Shown piece after piece: positions 1 to 4,963 of a stretch of DNA of 7,375 nt. The position numbers were made by a program, and so were the translations under genes. Source of the stretch: an uncultured Oscillospiraceae bacterium (GTDB lineage: Bacteria > Bacillota > Clostridia > Oscillospirales > Oscillospiraceae); contig CAKTZP010000108.1 in the NCBI GenBank assembly GCA_934636045.1, positions 1 to 7,375 on the forward strand, in the 5' to 3' direction. The notes beneath the pieces are model-generated. The model searched no databases. It saw only the letters and a program-made list of their open reading frames with translations, and was not told the DNA's origin. Within the stretch, counting starts at the first letter, position 1, and every line of letters starts with the position of its first letter.

Positions 1-405
1 CTGCGCGGCATGGGGATGCTCAGCGCCTTTGAAGACCTTCAGACGGTTGATGGCGGTACGGCCGAGGGTGTTCTTGGGAAGCATGCCCTTGACAGCGAGC
101 TCCATCGCAAACTCGGGACGCTCGGCCATGAGGGTCTGATACTTGACTTCCTTCAAGCCGCCGATCCAGCCGGAGTGACGGCGATAATACTTCTGCTCGA
201 GCTTTCTGCCGGTGAGGACGGCCTTGTCGGCGTTGATGATGATGACATAATCGCCGCAGTCGACGTTGGGCGTGAAGTCGGGCTTCACTTTGCCGCGCAG
301 GATGTTCGCTGCGATGACAGCAGTACGGCCGAGGGGCTTATCCGCTGCATCCAGAACGTACCACTTGCGCTGCACATCTTCTTTTCTGACCAGAGTCGTG
401 GACAT
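1..405 (-). CDS. rplM: 50S ribosomal protein L13 (5' part, cut by window edge)
   Basis: This is the first 135 codons of ribosomal protein L13, an early-assembling protein of the large ribosomal subunit that binds 23S rRNA. Read on the minus strand it begins [20 protein letters not shown] and contains family landmarks: LGRTA near residue 25, the segment [10 protein letters not shown] near residues 51-60, a YYRRHSG stretch near 77-83 and the MLPKNTLGR segment near residue 110. L13 is usually a little over 140 residues, so only about 8-12 residues and the stop lie beyond position 1. The ATG at 403-405 is chosen because a GGAGG (complement of 414-418) lies 8 nt upstream and the protein start matches the family. 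In most bacteria rpsI (S9) follows rplM; that gene would lie outside the window. Confidence 0.96.
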   Translation of the reverse strand, partial: MSTTLVRKEDVQRKWYVLDAADKPLGRTAVIAANILRGKVKPDFTPNVDCGDYVIIINADKAVLTGRKLEQKYYRRHSGWIGGLKEVKYQTLMAERPEFAMELAVKGMLPKNTLGRTAINRLKVFKGAEHPHAAQ

Positions 406-437
406 GGATGGTTCCTCCGTATATCATAATTTTTATT

Positions 438-466
438 TTGACAAATGGATGATTTGCGCGTACAAT
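438..466 (+). promoter_or_regulatory. Rightward sigma-A promoter, likely for ttcA
   Basis: On the plus strand TTGACA (438-443) and TACAAT (461-466) are separated by 17 bp, also close to consensus. The predicted start is near 473, which gives the ttcA-like gene a long leader of about 150 nt. No better promoter is visible between 470 and 600, so this is the best candidate for that gene. It faces the rplM promoter, and the two predicted start sites almost coincide. Confidence 0.7.
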
Positions 467-481
467 AACCGCGCGAGACTA

Positions 482-510
482 TTTATACCACGGAGAAAAT
501 CGAATGTCAA
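482..510 (-). promoter_or_regulatory. rplM promoter (sigma-A type)
   Basis: On the minus strand TTGACA (complement of 505-510) and TATAAA (complement of 482-487) are separated by exactly 17 bp, a near-perfect housekeeping promoter. The predicted start is near 475, giving a leader of about 70 nt before the rplM ATG at 405. The -35 is a full consensus match and the -10 has five of six, as expected for a highly expressed ribosomal gene. Confidence 0.85.
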
Positions 511-547
511 GCACATTTTTCAGGAATTTTATTTTGCTCCGGAAGAA

Positions 548-580
548 CTCGCGAATGCTCCGTTTTTCTCGCGAATGCTC
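548..580. repeat. Two 13-bp tandem repeats, CTCGCGAATGCTC, 20-bp period
   Basis: CTCGCGAATGCTC occurs at 548-560 and identically at 568-580. The 20-bp period is about two helical turns, so both copies face the same side of the DNA. Each holds the palindrome TCGCGA. The pair lies in the predicted leader of the ttcA-like gene and upstream of the rplM -35 box. It could be a binding site for a dimeric regulator or a short duplication; the sequence does not decide. Confidence 0.6.
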
Positions 581-621
581 GTGTTTTCTTCCGTTGTAAT
601 TCGACGAGGTTGGTGACTTTT

Positions 622-1347
622 ATGCAACGAATGATGGGACTGGTGCGGCGCTGCGCCGCAGATTACCGGATGATCGAGCCGAACGATCGCATCGCCGTGG
701 GTGTTTCCGGCGGAAAGGATTCGGTGACGCTGCTGTATCTTTTGGCGGCGCTGCGGGAGTATTATCCCGAGCCGTTTGCGCTGACGGCAATCACGATCGA
801 TATGGGGCTGCCGGGGATGGATTTTTCGCCCCTTGAGGCGCTGTGCGCGCGGCTGAATGTCCCGTACCGCATGGTGAAAACCGAGATCGGCCCGATCATT
901 TTCGACTATCGCAAGGAGAAAAATCCCTGCTCCATGTGCGCAAAAATGCGCCGCGGGGCACTGAATCAGGCGCTTTTGGCACAGGGCTTTTCCAAGGTCG
1001 CGCTGGGGCACCACTATGACGACGCGGTCGAAACATTTCTGATGAGCCTGATCTTCGAGGGGCGTCTGAGCTGCTTTCAGCCGGTAACGTATCTTGACCG
1101 CACCGGCGTGACGCAGATCCGGCCGATGCTGTACCTGACCGAGGGCATGATCCGCAATTTCGTCGAGCGCGAGCAGCTGCCGGTGGTGCATAACGTCTGC
1201 CCCGCCGATAAGCATACCAAGCGCGAGGAGATTAAGCAGCTCATCGTCCGGCTGCAAAAGGACTATCCGGACCTCAAGGAGCGCGTGTTCGGCGCAATGC
1301 AGCGCCTTCCCCTGCCCGAATGGGGCGTAGCAGAGCATCAAGGATAA
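622..1347 (+). CDS. ttcA: TtcA-family tRNA 2-thiocytidine synthetase (PP-loop ATPase)
   Basis: The 241-residue protein belongs to the adenine-nucleotide alpha-hydrolase (PP-loop) superfamily, TtcA branch. TtcA adenylates cytidine 32 of certain tRNAs and replaces oxygen with sulfur, using a [4Fe-4S] cluster. Visible signatures are the PP-loop SGGKDS (residues 29-34), CSMC with C103 and C106, GHHYDD (129-134), and a later C193 in NVCP. In the E. coli enzyme two cysteines of a CxxC and a third downstream cysteine hold the cluster, and all three have counterparts here. The protein is shorter than E. coli TtcA (about 310 residues), as is usual for Firmicutes homologues. The ATG at 622 is preferred; TTG (610) and GTG (613) are in-frame alternatives, and the Shine-Dalgarno is weak (GAGG at 606-609 or GGTGA at 612-616). 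Other thiolases such as TilS-like or TtuA-like proteins are the main alternatives; the exact tRNA target is inferred. Confidence 0.82.
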   Translation: MQRMMGLVRRCAADYRMIEPNDRIAVGVSGGKDSVTLLYLLAALREYYPEPFALTAITIDMGLPGMDFSPLEALCARLNVPYRMVKTEIGPIIFDYRKEKNPCSMCAKMRRGALNQALLAQGFSKVALGHHYDDAVETFLMSLIFEGRLSCFQPVTYLDRTGVTQIRPMLYLTEGMIRNFVEREQLPVVHNVCPADKHTKREEIKQLIVRLQKDYPDLKERVFGAMQRLPLPEWGVAEHQG

Positions 1348-1352
1348 TACAT

Positions 1353-1422
1353 CGGACTTTTTTGACAGTTTGAAAAACGGGCAAGCGGTAGCTTGCCCGT
1401 TTCAGGCTGTCAAGGAAGTCCG
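1353..1422. repeat. 70-bp imperfect inverted repeat centred on a terminator hairpin
   Basis: The stretch folds back on itself around the loop GGTA (1387-1390). The inner stem AAACGGGCAAGC/GCTTGCCCGTTT is perfect over 12 bp, and the outer arms continue with few mismatches to CGGACTT (1353-1359) and AAGTCCG (1416-1422). The left arm contains two extra A residues. It starts 5 bp after the ttcA stop codon. Both outer arms are copies of the 21-nt motif also found after rplL. Confidence 0.8.
1373..1402 (-). terminator. Terminator hairpin for leftward (spoIVA) transcription
   Basis: A 12-bp stem (1375-1386 with 1391-1402, loop GGTA) is followed, read leftward, by five T residues (complement of 1373-1377, partly within the stem). 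Read rightward it has only TTT before CAGG. It is therefore better suited to stop spoIVA transcripts that pass the first hairpin at 1636-1663, although some rightward effect is possible. Confidence 0.65.
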
Positions 1423-1427
1423 ATTTT

Positions 1428-1609
1428 GTCATTGCGAGGCCCTGCAAGGGCCGTGGCAATCTCGCAGAATTGTTTTGATTTTCAGATGATTTTCGGCGAA
1501 TTCGAAACTGCCTGCATGAGATTGCCACGTCGCTTCGCTCCGACCGGCAAGCGGAGAGCCCGCATCCGTAAGGCTCCTTCGTCGCCAACGGCTGCGACAT
1601 CGCAATGAC
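1428..1609. mobile_element. 182-bp palindromic MITE-like element with GTCATTGCGA termini
   Basis: The element begins GTCATTGCGA (1428-1437) and ends in its exact reverse complement TCGCAATGAC (1600-1609). An internal inverted pair, GTGGCAATCTC (1453-1463) and GAGATTGCCAC (1518-1528), makes a second nested palindrome, and shorter hairpins occur at 1438-1452 (GGCCCT/AGGGCC), 1537-1556 and 1556-1576 (GAGCC/GGCTC). It has no open frame of its own worth calling. Intergenic repeats built from GTCATTGCGAG and GTGGCAATCTC blocks are widespread in bacteria, including Clostridia, and are thought to be non-autonomous or REP-like. I see no clear target-site duplication (flanks ...CGATTTT and ATGCGGGG...), so transposition is an inference. 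Confidence 0.72.
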
Positions 1610-1635
1610 ATGCGGGGTAGTTTTTTGACACGCTC

Positions 1636-1666
1636 AAACGGGCAAGCGGTGGCTTGCCCGTTTTTT
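1636..1666 (+). terminator. Intrinsic terminator for rightward (ttcA) transcription
   Basis: AAACGGGCAAGC (1636-1647), loop GGTG (1648-1651) and GCTTGCCCGTTT (1652-1663) form a 12-bp perfect stem running into six T residues (1661-1666). This is a classic rho-independent terminator on the plus strand. Read leftward it is followed only by TTTGAG, so it is weaker for spoIVA, whose stop codon is 7 nt to the right. The stem is identical to the hairpin at 1375-1402 apart from one loop base. Confidence 0.85.
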
Positions 1667-1672
1667 ATGCTT

Positions 1673-3145
1673 TTACAGAAGCAGACAAATTAGGCCGTTT
1701 GCGCCCTCATTGATGATCTTGGTCAGGGCGTCCTTGAGCTTAAAGCGGGCATCCTCCGGCATTCGCTTGAGCTTTGCCGTCAGCCCCTCATTAACCAGCT
1801 CGAAAACGGATTTGCCGAAAATATTGCTTTCCCAGAGCTTTTCCGTGTTGCCCTCATACTCGCCGAGCAGAAACTTGACCAGCTCCTCGGACTGCTGCTC
1901 GTCGCCGACCATCGGGCTGATCTCCGTCTGGATATCCGCGCGCATCATGTGGATGGACGGCGCGCTGGCCTTGAGCTTGACGCCGTAGGCGCTGCCCTTG
2001 CGGACGATCTCCGGTACCTCGAGGTGCATTTCGTCGGCGCTGGGCATGACGATGCCATAGCCGGTGGCGCGCACCTCCTCCAAGGCGGTGGAAATTTTGT
2101 CAAACTGGCGCTTCGCCTCAGCCAGTGCGGTCAGAAGCGACAAAAGCTGCCCGTCGTTCTCGATCTCAAAGCCGGTGCGCTGCCCTAAGATTTGATAGAA
2201 CAGCCCCTCGTTGAACTCCAGCTCGCAGGAAACGACCCCTGTGCCGAGGTCGATCTCGCTGATGCGATAGCCGCAGACCTGCTCCAGCTGCGCCACCGCG
2301 GCAACCGCCGGCTCGGCCTCCGCCAGACGGGAAATCTGCACTGCGTTCGTCCGCAGCGCCTCAAACAGCGCCGTTTTCAGCGGGCTGTCCAGCTCCAGCG
2401 CCTGCACCCACGCGGGCAGGAACACCCGCAGCTCGCGCATTGGAAAGGCGTACAGCAGCTCGGTCAAAAGCTCCCTCAGCTCCGTCTCATGCATGCCTTG
2501 GCAGTCGACCGCCCGGGCGCTGACACCGTAGGTGCGGCGCAGGTACTCCGCCAGCGTCCGTGCCTGTGCGCCCTCGGGCTCTGCGGAGTTGACCACGACG
2601 ACAAAGGGCTTTCCCGTCGCCTGCATATCGCGGATGGCACGCTCCTCGGCAGCGATGTAATCCGCGCGCGGGATGTCCGTGACCGTGCCGTCGGTCGTGA
2701 CGACGATGCCGACGGTGCTGTGCTCCTCCATAACCTTTTTCGTGCCCAGCTCGGCTGCCTCGGTCATGGGGATCTCCTCGTCGAACCACGGCGTCGTCAC
2801 CATCCGCGGCGCGCCGTCCTCGCTGGCGCCGATCGCGCCGTCGACCATGTAGCCCACCGAGTCGATCAGCCGGATGGAAAGGCACGACTTGCCGTCGGGC
2901 GAGATCTCAACCGCCTCCTCCGGCACGAATTTCGGCTCGGCGGTCATGATGGTGCGGCCCGAGCCGCTCTGGGGCAGCTCGTCACGGGCGCGCTCCTTCT
3001 GGTACAGGTCGTCGATGTTCGGAATTACCAGCTCCTCCATGAGGCGCTTGATAAAGGTTGACTTGCCCGTGCGTACCGGTCCGACCACACCGATATAGAT
3101 GTCGCCGCCCGTCCGTCTGGCAATGTCGGCGTAGATGTTACTCAT
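1673..3145 (-). CDS. spoIVA: Stage IV sporulation protein A, SpoIVA
   Basis: The 490-residue protein matches SpoIVA along its whole length (B. subtilis: 492). SpoIVA is a cytoskeletal ATPase of the mother cell that polymerises on the forespore surface, forms the base layer of the spore coat and is needed for cortex formation. The N-terminal TRAFAC-type domain shows RTGGDIYIGVVGPVRTGKST with the Walker A at residues 22-29, TIMTAEPKF (65-73), LIDSVGY (93-99), a VVTTDGT segment near 148 and VVVNS near 183-187. The middle and C-terminal regions keep KQSEELV-like and APSIHM segments, and the end INEGANGLICLLL resembles the hydrophobic B. subtilis tail. The ATG at 3143-3145 is chosen because GGGGGAGG (complement of 3153-3160) lies just upstream; an ATG six codons earlier overlaps that site. 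Residue 69 is Ala where B. subtilis has the second of two sensor threonines. Transcription is convergent with ttcA. Confidence 0.96.
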   Translation of the reverse strand: MSNIYADIARRTGGDIYIGVVGPVRTGKSTFIKRLMEELVIPNIDDLYQKERARDELPQSGSGRTIMTAEPKFVPEEAVEISPDGKSCLSIRLIDSVGYMVDGAIGASEDGAPRMVTTPWFDEEIPMTEAAELGTKKVMEEHSTVGIVVTTDGTVTDIPRADYIAAEERAIRDMQATGKPFVVVVNSAEPEGAQARTLAEYLRRTYGVSARAVDCQGMHETELRELLTELLYAFPMRELRVFLPAWVQALELDSPLKTALFEALRTNAVQISRLAEAEPAVAAVAQLEQVCGYRISEIDLGTGVVSCELEFNEGLFYQILGQRTGFEIENDGQLLSLLTALAEAKRQFDKISTALEEVRATGYGIVMPSADEMHLEVPEIVRKGSAYGVKLKASAPSIHMMRADIQTEISPMVGDEQQSEELVKFLLGEYEGNTEKLWESNIFGKSVFELVNEGLTAKLKRMPEDARFKLKDALTKIINEGANGLICLLL

Positions 3146-3176
3146 AATGATAGCCTCCCCCACAGTCTCGTGCTAC

Positions 3177-3205
3177 ATGCTATGCGCCCGCAAGGACAAC
3201 TATTC
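3177..3205 (-). promoter_or_regulatory. Possible sigma-E promoter for spoIVA
   Basis: On the minus strand GAATAGT (complement of 3199-3205) and CATAGCAT (complement of 3177-3184) are separated by 14 bp. Known sigma-E promoters resemble ATATT at -35 and CATACAAT at -10 with 13-15 bp between, so this is one mismatch in the first box and two in the second. The predicted start near 3170 would leave a short leader with the Shine-Dalgarno at 3153-3160. Sigma-E control of spoIVA is established in B. subtilis; its use here is inferred. Confidence 0.45.
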
Positions 3206-3283
3206 GCATTTCTCGTGCGAGCGGTGACGCATGCGCAGGGAGCTGCCTGTATTTATGTGGGCTGCTCCGTATTCTGTACGATG

Positions 3284-3311
3284 CGTAGGGGCGGATGCCT
3301 ACATCCGCCCG
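3284..3311 (+). repeat. GTAGGGGCGG-type hairpin repeat, copy 1
   Basis: CGTAGGGGCGG begins a unit whose GGGCGGATG (3289-3297) pairs perfectly with CATCCGCCC (3302-3310) around the loop CCTA. The same consensus start and end recur in inverse orientation at 3408-3432 with a different inner stem. Repeats of the form GTAGGGGCGG...CCGCCCG are frequent between genes in many Clostridia; family membership is from memory of such repeats, not from a search. Confidence 0.7.
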
Positions 3312-3407
3312 TCGCGGGCACGATGTTGAAGTAATAGGTAAGCGTGAAGAAGTAAGAAGTGTGGTGTGCCTACGGCACGATTGAAAAACGCGCTGCGGCG
3401 CGGAGGG

Positions 3408-3432
3408 CGGGCGGTCGATGACCGCCCCTACG
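3408..3432 (-). repeat. GTAGGGGCGG-type hairpin repeat, copy 2 (inverted)
   Basis: Read on the minus strand this begins CGTAGGGGCGG, like copy 1, and folds through GGGCGGT (3409-3415) pairing with ACCGCCC (3421-3427), loop CGATG. The inner stem differs from copy 1 (GGTC/GACC against GGATG/CATCC), yet pairing is kept on both sides, which suggests the structure matters to whatever moves or uses the repeat. Confidence 0.68.
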
Positions 3433-3524
3433 GCATAATTGGTGGGTTTTAAGGGAATTTACAAGCCTTTTCGCAAAATTGGATGCGTCGGTTGGGCGGG
3501 ATCATGGGGATGATTATTTTTTTG

Positions 3525-3553
3525 CGAGATACCTTGACAGGCGAGGTATCTCG
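3525..3553. promoter_or_regulatory. Dyad operator over the padR -35 box
   Basis: CGAGATACCT (3525-3534) and AGGTATCTCG (3544-3553) are perfect 10-bp inverted arms with a 9-bp gap; the -35 hexamer TTGACA (3534-3539) lies at the centre. A dimeric repressor bound here would block RNA polymerase. PadR-family regulators are dimeric winged-helix proteins that often repress their own operon, so the product of the first gene is the obvious candidate ligand. The binding itself is inferred. Confidence 0.72.
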
Positions 3554-3562
3554 TGCTATACT
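3534..3562 (+). promoter_or_regulatory. Sigma-A promoter of the padR operon
   Basis: TTGACA (3534-3539), a 17-bp spacer and TATACT (3557-3562) form a near-consensus promoter. The predicted start near 3569 gives a leader of about 50 nt, which contains an imperfect dyad (3578-3597) around the palindrome CCTGCAGG. Such a strong core with an overlapping dyad fits a promoter that is normally held off by a repressor. Confidence 0.88.
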
Positions 3563-3617
3563 GAGGCTACATTGGAAAAAGCACCTGCAGGCGCTTTGAT
3601 ACGAAGGAGGGAGCACC

Positions 3618-3959
3618 GTGTCCATTGCTGCGGATCTGATTCGCGGGCACACCGATACGATCATTCTGGCGCAGCTTTCCGGCGGCGACAGCTACGGCTA
3701 TGAGATCAACAAGACCATCCGCCTGCTCACCGACGCGCGCTATGAGCTCAAGGAGGCTACGCTTTATACCGCCTTCCGCCGCCTGGAGGAGGCCGGGCTT
3801 ATCCGCTCGTACTGGGGCGGCGAGCAGACCGGCGCGCGGCGGCGCTACTATTCCATCACCGACGCCGGCCGCGCGGCCTACCACCGGCACCTCGGCGATT
3901 GGGAAAACGCCAAAACCATCATCACGCGGCTGATCGAGCCGAAGGGGGATGCACAATGA
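3618..3959 (+). CDS. PadR-family winged-helix transcriptional regulator
   Basis: This 113-residue protein is a typical small (subfamily 2) PadR regulator: one winged helix-turn-helix domain and a short C-terminal helix for dimerisation. Landmarks are the helix DTIILAQLSGGDSYGYEINK (residues 13-32), the recognition region ELKEATLYTAFRRLEEAGLI (43-62) and the wing RRRYYSITDAGR (74-85). It starts with GTG, and AGGAGG (3605-3610) sits 7 nt upstream. Its stop overlaps the next start as ATGA, so translation is coupled. Genes of this class commonly precede HAAS/DUF1700 or permease-prefix membrane proteins and repress that operon until an envelope-related signal appears. The ligand cannot be read from the sequence. 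The operator at 3525-3553 is the likely binding site. Confidence 0.92.
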   Translation: MSIAADLIRGHTDTIILAQLSGGDSYGYEINKTIRLLTDARYELKEATLYTAFRRLEEAGLIRSYWGGEQTGARRRYYSITDAGRAAYHRHLGDWENAKTIITRLIEPKGDAQ

Positions 3960-4963
3960 GAGAAAAACTCAGGCAATATGTTGACCGTCTGTTCGTCCAA
4001 AGGCGGCAGACGCAGCAGACGCAGGAGCTGCACGACGAAATTTTGCAGAACAGCTTTGACCGCTACGACGATGCCGTCGCGCGCGGGCTGTCGCCCGAGG
4101 AGGCGTACCGCACAGCCGTGGACGGCATCGGCGACCTCGAGCCCATCCTGCGGGAGGGCGCGCCGGTCGGCAGCCGGTGGAATATTGCCGTTGCGGTCTG
4201 CCTCTATATTATCAGTGTCATTCCGCCCATCATCGGCGGCGAGCTCGGCGGCTTCGGCGAGCTGCTCGGGCCGAGCCTGATGTTCCTGCTGGCCGCGGCG
4301 GCCACGGCGCTGCTGCTCGGCGGCGGCCGCGCAGCCACGCCGGAGCTGGGGCGCAGGCGCCGCCTGCGCGCGTTGGCCATCGCGCTGTACATCCTCTGCG
4401 TCATCCCGACCATCCTGACGAGCAACTCCGGCGCGGTGCTGCAAACGGCAGGCACCTGCCTGATGTTCCTGATCGCGGCAGGCGCGACGGTGCTGATCGT
4501 CCTGTCCGCAGGGAAGCACTCGGGCGCGCCGGAAGAGGCGCGCGCGGCGCAGCCCGACGTTGCCGCAAATGCCGCTGCGCCCGCAAGCACCCCGGCGGCG
4601 CAGCCGCAGACGCCGAAAAAATCCCTTGCATGGCAGATCGGTACGCCGCTTTACTGGATCGCGGCGGCGCTGCTGTTCTTCACAGGCTGCTTCTTTGGCC
4701 TGTGGCGGTACGCATGGCTCGTGTTTCCGCTGTTCGGCGCGCTGAGCGACCTAATCGTCGGCTGCGTGCGGATGGCCAAGGGCGGCCGCGGCGGTCTGCG
4801 CGCCCTGACCGGCCTGCTTTGGCTGGCGCTGCTGGTGTTCTACGTGTTTTTGACCGAGCGCACGGGCGCGTGGCTCGTCACGTGGCTGGTTTTCCCGATC
4901 GGCGCGGCGCTGCGCGGTGTGCTGAGCGGCATTTTTGAATTGATCGGAGGAGGAAAGCAATGA
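3956..4963 (+). CDS. HAAS/DUF1700-type multi-pass membrane protein
   Basis: The 335-residue protein starts with a soluble helical region of about 65 residues (LRQYVDRLF, then ELHDEILQNSFDRYDDAVARG, SPEEAYRTAVDGIGD) that matches the permease-prefix/HAAS type of domain usually encoded next to PadR genes. About eight hydrophobic segments follow, near residues 75-94, 102-123, 138-154, 163-184, 230-250, 252-272, 282-300 and 304-325. An Ala/Pro/Gln-rich, mostly polar linker (about 186-222) separates the first four from the last four. The first two hairpins are clear internal repeats of each other (CLYIISVIP and LYILCVIP; LMFLLAAAATALL and LMFLIAAGATVLI), and WLVFP recurs in the second half. ATG at 3956 is chosen for its AGGGGG (3943-3948) site and ATGA overlap with padR. 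Its biochemical role is unknown; a membrane sensor or signal-relay part is an inference from context. Confidence 0.85.
   Translation: MREKLRQYVDRLFVQRRQTQQTQELHDEILQNSFDRYDDAVARGLSPEEAYRTAVDGIGDLEPILREGAPVGSRWNIAVAVCLYIISVIPPIIGGELGGFGELLGPSLMFLLAAAATALLLGGGRAATPELGRRRRLRALAIALYILCVIPTILTSNSGAVLQTAGTCLMFLIAAGATVLIVLSAGKHSGAPEEARAAQPDVAANAAAPASTPAAQPQTPKKSLAWQIGTPLYWIAAALLFFTGCFFGLWRYAWLVFPLFGALSDLIVGCVRMAKGGRGGLRALTGLLWLALLVFYVFLTERTGAWLVTWLVFPIGAALRGVLSGIFELIGGGKQ

Larger units (their letters stand above)
3206..3524. other. Gene-free interval between divergent spoIVA and the padR operon
   Basis: No convincing gene lies here. Apart from the two GTAGGGGCGG hairpins, the interval holds a small GTGCC/GGCAC hairpin (3366-3370 with 3374-3378), a CGCGC/GCGCG hairpin (3389-3393 with 3398-3402), a short direct repeat GCACGAT (near 3317 and 3375), and a purine-rich stretch (about 3326-3360). 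The right part (3433-3524) is AT-richer and ends in a T-run just before the padR operator. The mixture looks like accumulated small repeats, not coding DNA. Confidence 0.6.

Noticed and set aside
529..1341. A 270-codon open frame on the minus strand opposite the ttcA-like gene
   Set aside because: It is His/Gln/Arg-rich with no family resemblance, while the plus strand encodes a clear PP-loop enzyme. It is a by-product of GC-rich codon use.
1362..1367. TTGACA boxes at 1362 and 1625 as possible promoters
   Set aside because: Neither has a -10-like sequence 16-18 bp downstream; both lie in the repeated flank of the terminator hairpins.
1420..1620. Target-site duplication flanking the GTCATTGCGA element
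   Set aside because: The bases next to the termini (CGATTTT on the left, ATGCGGGG on the right) do not match, so no duplication can be claimed.
2192..3061. A 289-codon open frame on the plus strand opposite spoIVA
   Set aside because: The minus strand matches SpoIVA end to end. The opposite frame has low-complexity Arg/Leu/Gln/His composition and no good ribosome site.
3501..3523. ATCAT-GGGG-ATGAT hairpin followed by seven T residues before the padR promoter
   Set aside because: The stem has only five mostly A-T pairs, too weak for an intrinsic terminator, and no rightward gene ends just upstream.
4177..4938. A 253-codon plus-strand frame inside the HAAS-type membrane gene
   Set aside because: It is Arg/Ala/His-rich, whereas the chosen frame yields regular membrane spans and ATGA junctions at both ends.
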